Part shown: positions 1 through 9,373 of the stretch, in pieces
Numbering within the stretch: the stretch's first letter is position 1
Layout of the letters: every line of letters starts with the position of its first letter
NCBI GenBank assembly: GCA_038203635.1
Contig: JBBRDT010000004.1
Span: forward strand, 10,138 to 74,137
Length of the DNA stretch: 64,000 nucleotides
Reading direction: 5' to 3'
From: DASRIA01 sp038203635
GTDB taxonomy: Bacteria > Actinomycetota > Thermoleophilia > Solirubrobacterales > JBBDJG01
Notes under the pieces: model-generated
Seen by the model: the letters and a program-made list of their open reading frames with translations, nothing else
What the model was told of the DNA's origin: nothing
The model's database searches: none
Made by a program: the position numbers and the translations under genes

Positions 1-1
1 G

Positions 2-1309
2 GACCTCTGCGGCGGGAACGGCTACGCCGTCAAACGCCATGGCACCGCCCCGTTCCCCCCGGGGCTCGACCTGGAGCCCGCCTCGCGGCGGCCCACCCGG
101 CTCGCACCCGAGACCGAGGCTCACCTGGCGGCGCGCCCGGTGCCGGCGCGCACGACCCACCCCTGGCCCGGCTGCACTCCCGTGAGCATCGTCATGACCT
201 CACACGACAACCTGCTCTTCACCCGCATGTGCATCGAGAGCGTGTTGGCGTGCACCGAGTACCCGAGCTACGAGTTGATCGTCGTCGACAACGGCTCTGA
301 CGACGGCACGGCCGACTACCTCCGGGAGCTGGCGGCGCGAAACTCGCATGTGAGGTTGGCGCTGAACAGCCGCAACGCAGGGTTCGCGCGGGCCTGTAAC
401 CAGGGCGCGGCGCTCGCGGCCGGCGATGTGCTCGTGCTCCTCAACGACGACACGCTCGTCACACCCGGGTGGCTGCCGCGTCTGATCGCCCCACTGAACG
501 ATCCGCAGATCGGCCTCTGCGGCGCGGTCACCAATCGCATCGGCAACGAGGCCGAGATCCCGACGTCGTATCGCACCTGGGGCGAGCTGCTCGAGTTCGC
601 CGGCGAGCGTGCGCGCACGCAGGCGGGCATCCTCACCGACATCGGCACGGTCACCATGTTCTGCATGGGCCTCCGCGCGGCATCGTTCGAGCGGATCGGC
701 CCACTGGACCAGCGCTTCGAGATCGGCATGCTCGAGGACGACGACTACTCGAAGCGCGCGCGCGAGGCCGGGTACCGCCTCGTATGCGTCGAGGACGCGT
801 TCGTCCACCACTTCGGGGAGACGTCATTCGGCAAGCTCGTGCCGACCGGTCGCTACGGCGAGATCCTGGAGGAGAACAAGCGCCGCTTCGAGGAGAAGTG
901 GGGAGAGCCGTGGCAGCCATACCAGCGCCGCCCCGATCCCGAATACACGGGCCTGCGCGACCGCATCCGTGAGATCGTCGCCGCTGCCATCCCGGCCGAA
1001 GCGACGGTGCTGGTCGTGAGCAAGGGCGACGTGGAGCTGCTCGAGCTCGGCGGCCGGCGCACGCGTCACTTTCCCGAGGCCGAGGACGGCACCTGGGCCG
1101 GCCATCACCCGGCCGACAGCTCCGAGGCGGTGGCGACCCTCGAGGCGATGCGCGCGACCGGGGGCGAGTTCATCGTCTTCCCGCGGACCGGCATGTGGTG
1201 GCTCCAGCACTACCAAGGGCTGCTGGAACATCTCGAGCGCCGCTACGACACGGTCGTCCGCGAGGACGACGTGTGCGTCATCTTCGCCCTCAACGGACGC
1301 GACCCGTGA
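2..1309 (+). CDS. Family 2 glycosyltransferase with C-terminal repeat module (5' partial)
   Basis: The frame is open to the left edge, so the gene starts outside the window; the GTG at 140 is only the first in-window start. A GT-A fold begins at PVSIVMTSHDN (about residue 60 of the visible part), with a VVDNGSDDGT nucleotide-binding strand, an LLNDDTL acidic motif and an EDDDYSKRAREAG acceptor-side motif, all typical of GT2 enzymes that move a sugar from a nucleotide donor to a glycan at the inner membrane face. The last 100 residues or so, from VLVVSKGD to the end, are a separate module found again in the next two genes and in two methyltransferases of the locus. The stop overlaps the next start (GTGA), indicating translational coupling. 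Donor sugar and acceptor cannot be read from the sequence. The stretch before the GT domain, containing CGGNGYAVKR, may be the tail of another domain. Confidence 0.88.
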   Translation, partial: DLCGGNGYAVKRHGTAPFPPGLDLEPASRRPTRLAPETEAHLAARPVPARTTHPWPGCTPVSIVMTSHDNLLFTRMCIESVLACTEYPSYELIVVDNGSDDGTADYLRELAARNSHVRLALNSRNAGFARACNQGAALAAGDVLVLLNDDTLVTPGWLPRLIAPLNDPQIGLCGAVTNRIGNEAEIPTSYRTWGELLEFAGERARTQAGILTDIGTVTMFCMGLRAASFERIGPLDQRFEIGMLEDDDYSKRAREAGYRLVCVEDAFVHHFGETSFGKLVPTGRYGEILEENKRRFEEKWGEPWQPYQRRPDPEYTGLRDRIREIVAAAIPAEATVLVVSKGDVELLELGGRRTRHFPEAEDGTWAGHHPADSSEAVATLEAMRATGGEFIVFPRTGMWWLQHYQGLLEHLERRYDTVVREDDVCVIFALNGRDP

Positions 1310-2781
1310 GCGATCCACGCTGCACGATCGTCATCCCCGTGCACGGCCGGGCCGGGCTCACGCACCGCTGCCTGGACGCGATCCTGACCGACCCTCCCGG
1401 CACGCCGTTCGAGATCGTCGTCGTGGACGATGCCTCCACTGACGACACGCCTGTGCTCCTCGCCCGCCAGCCGGCCGAGGTGCGCTCGCTGAGGAGGGAG
1501 CGGAACGGGGGGTTCGCAGTCGCCTGCAACGACGGCGCGGCCGCGGCGCGTGGAGAGCTGCTCGTCTTCCTGAACAACGACACGGAGCCCCATCCCGGAT
1601 GGCTCGACGCGCTGGTGGATCACGCCGACGCGCACCCGGAGGCGGCCGCGGTCGGCGCGAAGCTCTTGTTCCGGGACGGCACCGTGCAGCATGCGGGCGT
1701 CGCGATCTGCCAGGACGGGCGCCCCAGGCACATCTATGCGGGCTTCCCCGCCGATCACCCGGCCGTCCAGCGACCCCGGCCCTTCCAGGCAGTGACCGCG
1801 GCGTGCATGCTGGTGCGGCGCAAGGACTTCGAGCGGACCGGCGGCTTCGACCCGGCCTTCCGCAACTCCCTGGAGGACGTGGACCTCTGCCTGCGGCTGC
1901 GCGAAGCCGGAGCCGAGGTGCACTACTGCCCCGCGGGCGTGGTCACCCACCTGGAATCTGCCTCCCGCGGAAGAGGCTCCCAAGACGTCCAGCACAACTT
2001 CGATCTCTTTCAGGAACGCTGGGAGCACCGCGTCCAACGCGACGACATCGCTCACTACATAGAGGACGGCCTGCTGAGCCTGCGCTACCGCGACACGTAC
2101 CCAATCGGCCTCGAGGCCGCCGCGGAGCTCGCAACGACAAAACCAGGTGGGGCAGGGGAGGCGCTGATCGAAAGCCAGCAACGCCACATCTCTCTATTAC
2201 TAAGAGAGGTGGTCCGGTTGACCGCCCACATAGCGGACTTGGAGCTAAAAGACCCGAACCGTGTGGTCGGGGACCCTCCCCGGAGACTAAAAACGAATCT
2301 AGGGTCTCCGGGGAGGGTCTCCGACCGCGCGGCACAAGCGCTAGAGATGCAAATCTTGGACCTGCAGCAGGAAATCGCAGCCACCGGCAACGGCTTTGAG
2401 CCCAGCGAAGGATTGAGCTACAGAAAGCTGTTGGCCGATATACAGGGAGTGATCGACGAACAGGTGCCCAAAGACGCAACAGTGCTCGTGATCAGCCGCG
2501 GTGACGACGAAGCGCTCGATCTCGGCGGCAGACGCGCCTGGCACTTCCCCCAGGAGGCAGACGGAACGTACGCCGGCAACTACCCGCAGAGCTCCGACGA
2601 CGCCGTGGCGCACCTGGAGGAATTGCGCAGCAAGGGTGCCCAGTACCTGCTCGTGCCGAGCACGTCCGCATGGTGGCTCGAGCACTACAAGGGTTTCGCC
2701 CGCCACCTGCACGACCGCTGCCGGCCGCTGGCCGAGCGCCACGAGTGTGCTCTTTTCGCGCTGAACGACGAGTCTCGATGA
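1306..2781 (+). CDS. Family 2 glycosyltransferase with coiled-coil linker and C-terminal repeat module
   Basis: The start is the GTG at 1306, overlapping the previous stop; the open frame extends further upstream but only over the preceding gene. The 491-residue product has a GT2 domain at about residues 5-245, with CTIVIPVHGR, VVVDDASTDDT, FLNNDTEPHPGWL and the late LEDVDLCLRLREAG motif common in rhamnosyl- and galactosyl-transferases. A linker at about residues 285-370 is predicted coiled coil (ISLLLREVVRLTAHIADLE, then LEMQILDLQQEIA) but is broken by a proline/glycine-rich insert encoded by a large palindrome. The C-terminal module starts near residue 391 with TVLVISRGDDE and includes the WWLEHY signature. 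The stop overlaps the next ATG (ATGA). The enzyme class is clear; the sugar is not. Confidence 0.9.
   Translation: MSDPRCTIVIPVHGRAGLTHRCLDAILTDPPGTPFEIVVVDDASTDDTPVLLARQPAEVRSLRRERNGGFAVACNDGAAAARGELLVFLNNDTEPHPGWLDALVDHADAHPEAAAVGAKLLFRDGTVQHAGVAICQDGRPRHIYAGFPADHPAVQRPRPFQAVTAACMLVRRKDFERTGGFDPAFRNSLEDVDLCLRLREAGAEVHYCPAGVVTHLESASRGRGSQDVQHNFDLFQERWEHRVQRDDIAHYIEDGLLSLRYRDTYPIGLEAAAELATTKPGGAGEALIESQQRHISLLLREVVRLTAHIADLELKDPNRVVGDPPRRLKTNLGSPGRVSDRAAQALEMQILDLQQEIAATGNGFEPSEGLSYRKLLADIQGVIDEQVPKDATVLVISRGDDEALDLGGRRAWHFPQEADGTYAGNYPQSSDDAVAHLEELRSKGAQYLLVPSTSAWWLEHYKGFARHLHDRCRPLAERHECALFALNDESR
2184..2212. repeat. Small inverted repeat inside a glycosyltransferase gene
   Basis: The arms at 2184-2193 and 2203-2212 are 10 bp with one mismatch, around a 9-nt loop. 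The hairpin lies in the coiled-coil linker of the second GT2 gene, in a locally A/T-richer patch, about 50 bp before a much larger palindrome. Confidence 0.6.
2265..2326. repeat. Long palindromic element in frame within coding sequence
   Basis: The two 23-nt arms, 2265-2287 and 2304-2326, are complementary at 22 positions; the remaining pair is G-T, so the RNA stem would be continuous through a wobble. The loop is the A/T-rich 16-mer at 2288-2303. The element stays in frame and encodes a Pro/Gly/Arg-rich peptide that interrupts the heptads of a coiled coil, which suggests insertion of a mobile palindromic element. The alternative is a chance structure or an intragenic transcription pause. Confidence 0.75.
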
Positions 2782-3596
2782 CGACCAGCTTCCGCGTCAC
2801 ACAGGGCTCGCCCGACTACTTTGGGCTCGTGGACCAGGTCACGTCGATGGTGACGGCGGTGGTCCCTCCGTCCAAGACGGTGCTGGTCGTGAGCAAGGGC
2901 GACGAGAACCTGCTGCGCCTGGGATCGCGCACCGGATGGCACTTCCCGCGCACGGACGACGGCCGCTACGCCGGCCACTACCCGGCTGACAGCGACGAGG
3001 CCGTCCGCCAGCTGGAAGCCCTGCGCGAGCGCGGAGCGAGCTATGTCGTCTTCCCCGCCACCTCACTCTGGTGGCTGGACCACTACCCGGAGTTGAGCCG
3101 TCATCTGCAGGACCGATACACATGCTTGGTCAGAGATGAAGACACCTGCGCGATCTACGACCTCACCCAGGCGCCCGCAGCCGAGGCCGGCGCGCCGGCA
3201 GGACGGAGCGAAAGCAAGCCCACCGCGGCCCCGGCGCGCCCGCCGGACACACGCACCGCACAGTTGACCGCGTTCCTCGACAACCTGCTTCCCGAGAAGG
3301 CGACAGTGGTCGTGGCGACCTCCCGCGAGGAAGGTTTGGAGGCATTGCGCGACGAGGGCGTCGAGTTCCTGGTCGTCCCGCGCGAGACGCGGTTGGTGAG
3401 GGACCATCCCGATTTCCTCGGCGACGTCGAGCAGCGTCATAGGTGCATCGCTCGCCAGCGATATCTCTGCTCCGTGTACGACCTGGCCCACTCGTCGCCG
3501 CTGCGGCGGGAGAAGTCCGCCGGTGCGCAGAAGACAGGTCCGTGGCGGCGGTGGCTGCGTCTGTTCCGGCGCCGCGGCAAGCCCGAGCAAGGCTGA
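2778..3596 (+). CDS. Stand-alone two-copy repeat-module protein of the glycan locus
   Basis: The ATG at 2778 overlaps the preceding TGA. No catalytic domain is recognised in the 272 residues. Residues about 34-130 are a full copy of the module seen at the C-termini of the two upstream glycosyltransferases: TVLVVSKGD, a histidine-phenylalanine-proline turn, YAGHYP, then SYVVFPATSLWWLDHYPEL and a late CAIYDL strand. After a Pro/Ala/Glu-rich linker, residues about 176-243 form a second, shorter and diverged copy (TVVVATSREEG, FLVVPRETRLV, CSVYDL). The C-terminus is strongly basic (WRRWLRLFRRR), which could touch membrane lipid or an acidic polymer. No signal peptide is visible. Position among coupled glycosyltransferase genes suggests a scaffold or glycan-recognition role; that is inference. 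Confidence 0.75.
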   Translation: MTTSFRVTQGSPDYFGLVDQVTSMVTAVVPPSKTVLVVSKGDENLLRLGSRTGWHFPRTDDGRYAGHYPADSDEAVRQLEALRERGASYVVFPATSLWWLDHYPELSRHLQDRYTCLVRDEDTCAIYDLTQAPAAEAGAPAGRSESKPTAAPARPPDTRTAQLTAFLDNLLPEKATVVVATSREEGLEALRDEGVEFLVVPRETRLVRDHPDFLGDVEQRHRCIARQRYLCSVYDLAHSSPLRREKSAGAQKTGPWRRWLRLFRRRGKPEQG

Positions 3597-3600
3597 GCAC

Positions 3601-4911
3601 ATGCAGAAGACCAAGGTCCTCTACGTCCTCCACAACCACCCGGCGCTCTTCCCGGGCGGGGCCGAGGCGTACGCGCTGGAGCTGTACGAGACCCTGCGGG
3701 ACTCCACCGAGTTCGAGCCGCTGCTGGTGGCGCGCATCGGTTCCAACGTCTCGTCGTCGCGTGCGTCGCACCCTGGTGCTCCGTTCAGCGCCGTCGGGGA
3801 CGATCCCAACCAGTACTTCCTCTACACCCAGACGGACGACTTCGACTTCTTCACGATGACCTCCCGCGACAAGAACCTCTACACGCAGTACATCGCGGAG
3901 TTCATCCGCGCCCACAAGCCCGACATCGTGCACTTCCAGCACACGCTCTTCATCGGATATGACCTCGTGTCGGCAGTCCGGCGCATGCTTCCGGATGCGC
4001 CGATCTTCTACACCCTGCACGAGTTCATCCCCATCTGCCATCGCGACGGCCAGATGTTCCGGACCAACGGCGAGCTATGCACCCACGCATCGCCAAGACG
4101 CTGCAACGAGTGCTTCCCGGCCATACCCCCGCAGGACTTCTTCCTGCGAGAGCGCTTCATCAAGCTGCACCTCGACAACGTCGACATGTTCCTCGCTCCC
4201 AGCCGATTCCTGCTCGAGCGGTACGTCGACTGGGGCATCCCGCGTGAGCGCATCCGCTTCGAGGACTACGGACGCATCCGCGGCAATCATTCCGTCGCGT
4301 CGGTGCCGCCCCCCGACGGTGCACGCAACCGCATCGGGTTCTTCGGCCAGCTGAACTACTTCAAGGGCGTGGACGTGCTGCTGCAGGCAATGGCACAGCT
4401 CGGCGACCGTGAGGTCGACGCGCACCTGTGGCTGCACGGCGCCAACCTCGAGCTGCAGCCGCAGTACTTCCGCGACGACTTCGGCGTGCTGCTCGACAAG
4501 ATCACGGACGGCCCGAACAACGTGACCCTGGCCGGCAAGTACGTGCACGACGACCTGCCGCGCCTGATGGAGGAGGTCGACTGGGTCGTCGTTCCATCCC
4601 GCTGGTGGGAGAACTCGCCGCTCGTGATCCAGGAGGCGTTCCAGCACCAGCGGCCCGTCATCTGCAGCGACATCGGCGGCATGGCGGAGAAGGTGACCGA
4701 CGGCGTCGACGGCCTGCACTTCCGCGCCGGCGACCCGCGCAGCCTGGCGCGTGTGCTCGAGCGCGCAACGACCACGCCGGCGCTGTGGGAATCGCTGCGC
4801 GCCGGCATTCCCGACGTCTACGACATGCAGAGCCACGTGGCGAGCCTGCGCACCCTGTACCGGGAGCAGCTGGAAGGTCGCCTCCCGCGCTCGCGAGAGC
4901 TCGCGACGTGA
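3601..4911 (+). CDS. Family 4 (GT-B) glycosyltransferase
   Basis: The ATG at 3601 lies 4 nt after the preceding stop. The 436-residue protein has the GT4 layout: an N-terminal acceptor-binding Rossmann domain opening with KVLYVLHNHPALFPGGAEAY, and a C-terminal donor domain with IGFFGQLNYFKGVDVLLQA and the late motif PLVIQEAFQHQRPVICSDIGG, where the Glu contacts the nucleotide sugar. A Cys-rich patch after the HEFIPICHRDG motif (CTHASPRRCNECF) is common in a GT4 subgroup of polysaccharide loci. It would act in the cytoplasm on a lipid-linked glycan. The stop overlaps the next GTG (GTGA). Sugar specificity cannot be assigned. Confidence 0.9.
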   Translation: MQKTKVLYVLHNHPALFPGGAEAYALELYETLRDSTEFEPLLVARIGSNVSSSRASHPGAPFSAVGDDPNQYFLYTQTDDFDFFTMTSRDKNLYTQYIAEFIRAHKPDIVHFQHTLFIGYDLVSAVRRMLPDAPIFYTLHEFIPICHRDGQMFRTNGELCTHASPRRCNECFPAIPPQDFFLRERFIKLHLDNVDMFLAPSRFLLERYVDWGIPRERIRFEDYGRIRGNHSVASVPPPDGARNRIGFFGQLNYFKGVDVLLQAMAQLGDREVDAHLWLHGANLELQPQYFRDDFGVLLDKITDGPNNVTLAGKYVHDDLPRLMEEVDWVVVPSRWWENSPLVIQEAFQHQRPVICSDIGGMAEKVTDGVDGLHFRAGDPRSLARVLERATTTPALWESLRAGIPDVYDMQSHVASLRTLYREQLEGRLPRSRELAT

Positions 4912-6704
4912 GCTCGTCGGGCCTTCACGCCGTTTGGCTCAGCAACCGTGCCATCCTGCTGGCCGGGGGCGTGGACGAGCGCGATCCGGCGACCGTCGGC
5001 GACACCGTGCTGGACGCGGCGACCATGGCTTACGACACGAACGGGACCGGAGGCGTGGTGGTCGGGCACCTACCGCCGGGCGCGGGCGGAGGGGGCGAGC
5101 CCGCTGTCGTGACGATGGGCCGCCTGTCGGCGCACGCGACGGAGCTCGAGCTCGGCGATTCCGCCCTGCAGGCGCTGATCCGCAACGAGCTGAGCGGCCT
5201 GGACGCCGCGCAGCGCGCGCGCGTACTCGAGTTCATCCTGACCTCGGTCGCCGGCGACCTGCGCAGCCCCGGGGCCATCACCCTCGCAGGCCGGCTCGCG
5301 CGCGTGCGCGACGGACTGCGAGAGCAGCTGCCCCGCGCGGTCGCGACCGACGACGACCCGTACGCCGTCGACATCGAGGCGATCTACGCCCTCGACCAGG
5401 AGTCGTTCTGGATCCGTGGCTGGATACACGACGCCGATCACACCGTCGCGTCGCTGGTGGCCGTCTCTCCCGAAGGAGCCCGCGCGGACCTGCTGAGCGA
5501 CGCCTACCGGCACGAGCGGCTGGACATCCAGGAGCGCTACGCCGCCTTCGTCGACGCGGCGGACGAACGGCACGGCTTCTTGACCCTGCTGTCACTCGCT
5601 GCGCCCAGCCATCTTGCGAACGGCTGGATCGTGGAGCTGCGCACGTCGAGCGGCGCGGTCCTGGAGGTCGAGGCGCCCGCGGTCGAACGTAGGGTCGAAC
5701 GCGTACGGGCCCACCTGCTCCACGACATGGCCGCGGAGCGCCCGGGCAGTGACGCGCTCGTGGCCGGCCACGTCCACCCGGCACTGCAACGGATCCAAGC
5801 ACGGCTCGAGGCAGCGGTGAAGATCGAGACCGTGATCGAGATCGGGGACCGCATCCCGCAGGCGCCGGAGGTGACCGTGATCGTGCCCCTCTACAAGAGG
5901 ATCGACTTCGTCGAGCACCAGCTCGCTCACTTCGCGCGCGATCCCGAGCTGGCCGCAGCCGACATCCTGTACGTCCTGGACTCGCCCGAGATCGCGGACA
6001 ACCTGCTTGACTCGGCGCACGCCCTCAGCGTCCTGCACGGAGTCTCCCTGCGCATCGCCGTGATGACCCACAACACCGGCTACTCGGGCGCGAACAACGC
6101 CGGTGTCTCGGTCGCGCGTGGCGGGCGGATCGTGCTGCTGAACTCCGACGTGATACCCGACCGCCCCGGATGGCTCGGCAAGATGTCAGCGTTCTACGAT
6201 GCGACCCCGGGCATCGGCGCGCTCGGGCCCAAGCTCCTCTACGAAGACGACTCCCTGCAGCACGCGGGGATGTACTTCTACCGGGACAACGGCGGCCTCG
6301 TGTGGGCCAACCACCACTACTTCAAGGGGATGCACCGGAGCTTTGCGGCCGCGAACGTTGCGCGCGCCGTGCCGGCCGTGACCGCGGCGTGCATGATGAT
6401 CGACCGCGATCTGTACGACCAGGCGGGCGGGTTGTCGCACGCCTATGTCCAGGGCGGGTACGAAGACTCCGATCTCTGCCTGCGCCTGATCGAGATGGGA
6501 CGGGAGAACTGGTACATGCCGGGGGCCGAGCTCTACCACCTGGAGGCACAGTCCTTCACGGCCGAGCGCAGGAAGCCGGCCGCCGCGTACAACGTGTGGC
6601 TGCACACCAGGACGTGGAACGACCGCATCGAGAGCGTCACCAGGGAGTACGGCCGGCATCCGCTGGCCGGCAAGGACTCGGCCCTCGCCGAGCCCTCGCG
6701 ATGA
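4908..6704 (+). CDS. Family 2 glycosyltransferase with N-terminal beta-rich domain
   Basis: The start is the GTG at 4908, four nt inside the previous gene; the longer open frame upstream is a shadow of the GT4 gene. The product has 598 residues. The first 300 or so are non-catalytic and include a beta-rich segment with FWIRGWIHDADHTV and VSPEGARADLL, resembling the GW-type domain at the front of the sulfotransferases downstream. The GT2 domain starts near residue 320 (EVTVIVPLYKRIDFVEHQL) and contains NTGYSGANNAGV, LLNSDVIPDRPGWL and the GGYEDSDLCLRLIEMG motif. The stop overlaps the next ATG (ATGA). The N-terminal domain may bind glycan or partner enzymes, but that is inference. Confidence 0.88.
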   Translation: MSSSGLHAVWLSNRAILLAGGVDERDPATVGDTVLDAATMAYDTNGTGGVVVGHLPPGAGGGGEPAVVTMGRLSAHATELELGDSALQALIRNELSGLDAAQRARVLEFILTSVAGDLRSPGAITLAGRLARVRDGLREQLPRAVATDDDPYAVDIEAIYALDQESFWIRGWIHDADHTVASLVAVSPEGARADLLSDAYRHERLDIQERYAAFVDAADERHGFLTLLSLAAPSHLANGWIVELRTSSGAVLEVEAPAVERRVERVRAHLLHDMAAERPGSDALVAGHVHPALQRIQARLEAAVKIETVIEIGDRIPQAPEVTVIVPLYKRIDFVEHQLAHFARDPELAAADILYVLDSPEIADNLLDSAHALSVLHGVSLRIAVMTHNTGYSGANNAGVSVARGGRIVLLNSDVIPDRPGWLGKMSAFYDATPGIGALGPKLLYEDDSLQHAGMYFYRDNGGLVWANHHYFKGMHRSFAAANVARAVPAVTAACMMIDRDLYDQAGGLSHAYVQGGYEDSDLCLRLIEMGRENWYMPGAELYHLEAQSFTAERRKPAAAYNVWLHTRTWNDRIESVTREYGRHPLAGKDSALAEPSR

Positions 6705-8050
6705 CGAGGCATCCCGCACGCGAAAGAATCTCCGTGCCACTCTGCGAGATCGACAGCGTGCGACCCGGGGCAGACGCGGACCACCTCACATCCGCGGCGG
6801 TGGAGGCACCGTCCGCCGGCGACCGGCTGGCGACGTGGACGTTGCCCGTCACGGGGTGGGCGATCGGCCGCCGCTCGCGCGCGCGGCAGGTGCGGGTCAG
6901 CCAGGGCGCCGCGCGCTGGACCCTGCCGGTGCACGACCACCGGGCCGACGTCGCCGATCGCCATCCCGGCCACGAATGGGCTCGCCACTCAGGGTTCTCC
7001 GGCGCCGTCAACACGCTGCGGCTGCGGCCGCGTTTCGCGCTCGACGTCACCGCGGAGCTCGAAGACGGCGCCGAGACCCGCCTCGGAACGGTCACCGGCC
7101 ACCGCGCGCCACTGCGGTCCGGCTACGAGCCGGAGCTCCAACCCCTGGTCGTGACGACACTCGGCCGCACGGGCTCCACATGGCTGATCCACCTGCTCGC
7201 GAGCCACCCGTCGGTGACCGCCTACCGGCCGTTCTCCTTCGAGCCCCGCGCGGCCACGTACTGGATCGACATCCTCACGAGCCTCGCCGAGCCGGCGTCC
7301 TATACGCAGCAGGTGGAGGGGGAGGTGCGCTATCCGGGCCCATGGTGGCTGGGGTCGGGCACGCGCATGACCTCGGAGCTGCTGCCGGACGAGGAGCTTT
7401 CGCGCTGGCTCGGATCGGCGCATGTCTCCGAGCTGGCCGCGTTCGCGCAGCAGCGCATCGACGCCGTGTACCTGCGCGTGGCCGCGCTCGATGAAGACCG
7501 TCCGGAGTTCTTCGCCGAGAAGTGCCTGCCGGAGCACAACGTGCCCCAGCTGCTGCACGAGCTCTACCCGGAGGGGCGCGAGATCTTCCTGGTGCGCGAC
7601 TTCCGGGACATGCTCTGCTCGATCCGCTCGTTCAACGAGAAGCGCGGGAACGCCGCGTTCGGTTACGACGGCCCCATCGCGGAGGAGTCGTACGTGCTGG
7701 ACGTGCTCGCGCCATCGGTTGAGAATCTCCTCGATGAGTGGCGCGACCGTGCCGGCAGTGCCCAGCTGGTGAGGTACGAGGACCTGATCCTGAACCCGGC
7801 ACAGACGCTGCGCGGCCTGCTCGGTCAAATCGGTGTCGACTCCTCCGAGGAACGCGTCGACGACATGCTCGCGCGGGCTGCGGAGTCGATCCCCGGCATG
7901 GCGGTGCACAGGACCACCAGCGGCGGGCCACAGGCGTCGATCGGGCGCTGGCGACGCGACCTCGAGCCGCCCCTGCAGAAGGTGTGCGAAGAGGTGTTCG
8001 CGGGAGCTCTTGCCGAATTCGGGTACGAGGCGGGCGGGGCGGCGAGATGA
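6701..8050 (+). CDS. PAPS-dependent sulfotransferase 1 with N-terminal beta domain
   Basis: The ATG at 6701 overlaps the previous stop. The 449-residue protein has an N-terminal beta-rich domain of about 140 residues with the phrase VTGWAIGRRSRARQV, then a sulfotransferase fold. LGRTGSTW (residues 154-161) is the 5'-phosphosulfate loop; RDFRDM (from residue 299) is the 3'-phosphate-binding motif; the late SIGRWRRDL matches the C-terminal PAPS-contacting segment. The family transfers sulfate from PAPS to a hydroxyl or amine of sugars or small molecules. The beta domain recurs in the two paralogues downstream. The APS kinase at the right end of the locus would supply PAPS. The acceptor is presumably the glycan assembled by the neighbouring transferases. 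Confidence 0.88.
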   Translation: MTRHPARERISVPLCEIDSVRPGADADHLTSAAVEAPSAGDRLATWTLPVTGWAIGRRSRARQVRVSQGAARWTLPVHDHRADVADRHPGHEWARHSGFSGAVNTLRLRPRFALDVTAELEDGAETRLGTVTGHRAPLRSGYEPELQPLVVTTLGRTGSTWLIHLLASHPSVTAYRPFSFEPRAATYWIDILTSLAEPASYTQQVEGEVRYPGPWWLGSGTRMTSELLPDEELSRWLGSAHVSELAAFAQQRIDAVYLRVAALDEDRPEFFAEKCLPEHNVPQLLHELYPEGREIFLVRDFRDMLCSIRSFNEKRGNAAFGYDGPIAEESYVLDVLAPSVENLLDEWRDRAGSAQLVRYEDLILNPAQTLRGLLGQIGVDSSEERVDDMLARAAESIPGMAVHRTTSGGPQASIGRWRRDLEPPLQKVCEEVFAGALAEFGYEAGGAAR

Positions 8051-9360
8051 CGCTCAGCGAGATCTCGGCGGTCGAGATGCACGCCGTGGACGGCGAGGAC
8101 CTGTGGGGCTTCCACCTCGACGCGCCCGAAGCCGGAGCTGTGCACGACGCGTACGCGTTCGACGTCCGGGGCTGGGCGCTGGGTCGCAGGGCCAAGGTGA
8201 CCTCAGTCGAGTTGAAGGACGGGCCACGACTGCTGTGGCGCGTCCCCACGCAGATCGCGCGGAAGGAGCTGTCCGGCCGGTATCCCCTTGCGGAGGGCAC
8301 CGACGCGGCAGGGTTCTTCACGATCGTGAACTCGCTGAACCTGAGCCGGGAGTTCGAGGTTCTCGTCCGGGCGCGGCTCGACGACGCGTCGCGCGTCGAC
8401 CTGGCCACTCTGCACGGTCACAGAGAGCCGCTGCGCACCGGCTTCGAGCCGGGGATCGATCCCCTGATGGTCACGACTCTGGGGCGCACGGGATCGACCA
8501 TCCTCATGAAGGTGCTCGCGACCCACCCCGACATCGTGGCCTGCCCGCCGTTCGAGCACGAGCCCCGCGTCGCCACCTACTGGCTGGGGGTGATGACCAC
8601 GCTCACAGACCCGGTCAGCTACCGGCGCCAGATCAACCCCACCGGGAGCATCGACGGGACGTGGTGGACCGGCAAGGAGCCGCCGCTGCCGCGGCGCTCG
8701 AAGGATGCTCGGCTCGCGCACTGGCTGGACGTGGATGCGGTGAGCCAGGTCGCGGAGTTCTGCCAGAGCCGGATCGAGGCCGTCTATCGAGAGATCGCGG
8801 CGGGGGCCGGGACCCCGGCGCCACGTTTCTTCGCGGAGAAGTACCGCGTCGACCGCATCCCGGAGATGATGTGGGAGCTCTACCCCCGCGCGCGCGAGGT
8901 CATCCTGGTCCGCGACTTCCGGGACATGGTCGCGTCGATGTTCGCGTACAACGTCAAGCGCGGCCGGGAGGGCTTCCGCCGAGACCGCTTCGACGACGAC
9001 GCGCAATACGTGGTCAAGCAGATCAAGGAGAGCGTTGCTGCGCTGGCGACCGCCTGGGAAGCCCGCCGGGACAGCGCGCACCTGATCCGGTACGAGGACC
9101 TCGTTATCGACCCCGAGAACACGATCGCGTCCCTGCTGCGCTACCTCGGCCTCGACGCGGACACACACGCGGACGCGATGGCGGCGGCGCTGTCAGCGCG
9201 CGATCCCGAGACCGAATGGCATCGCACCACGCCCGACCCGCGTGCGTCCATCGGGCGCTGGAGGGACGACCTCTCCGAGGAGGCCCGCCGTGCATGCGAA
9301 CAGGTCCTTGGACCCGAGCTGCGGGCCTTCGGGTACCCGCTCGAGGAAGTGAGGGTCTAG
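8047..9360 (+). CDS. PAPS-dependent sulfotransferase 2 with N-terminal beta domain
   Basis: The ATG at 8047 overlaps the previous stop (ATGA). The 437-residue product is paralogous along its whole length to the preceding sulfotransferase. An N-terminal beta domain (FDVRGWALGRRAKVTSVEL) precedes a phosphosulfate loop LGRTGSTIL (from residue 145), a 3'-phosphate motif RDFRDM (from residue 289) and SIGRWRDDL near the end. Tandem duplication followed by divergence suggests a different sulfation position or acceptor sugar for each copy. No signal peptide or membrane segment is seen, so action is cytoplasmic on a precursor. Confidence 0.88.
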   Translation: MTLSEISAVEMHAVDGEDLWGFHLDAPEAGAVHDAYAFDVRGWALGRRAKVTSVELKDGPRLLWRVPTQIARKELSGRYPLAEGTDAAGFFTIVNSLNLSREFEVLVRARLDDASRVDLATLHGHREPLRTGFEPGIDPLMVTTLGRTGSTILMKVLATHPDIVACPPFEHEPRVATYWLGVMTTLTDPVSYRRQINPTGSIDGTWWTGKEPPLPRRSKDARLAHWLDVDAVSQVAEFCQSRIEAVYREIAAGAGTPAPRFFAEKYRVDRIPEMMWELYPRAREVILVRDFRDMVASMFAYNVKRGREGFRRDRFDDDAQYVVKQIKESVAALATAWEARRDSAHLIRYEDLVIDPENTIASLLRYLGLDADTHADAMAAALSARDPETEWHRTTPDPRASIGRWRDDLSEEARRACEQVLGPELRAFGYPLEEVRV

Positions 9361-9373
9361 TGGCCCACTGCTC

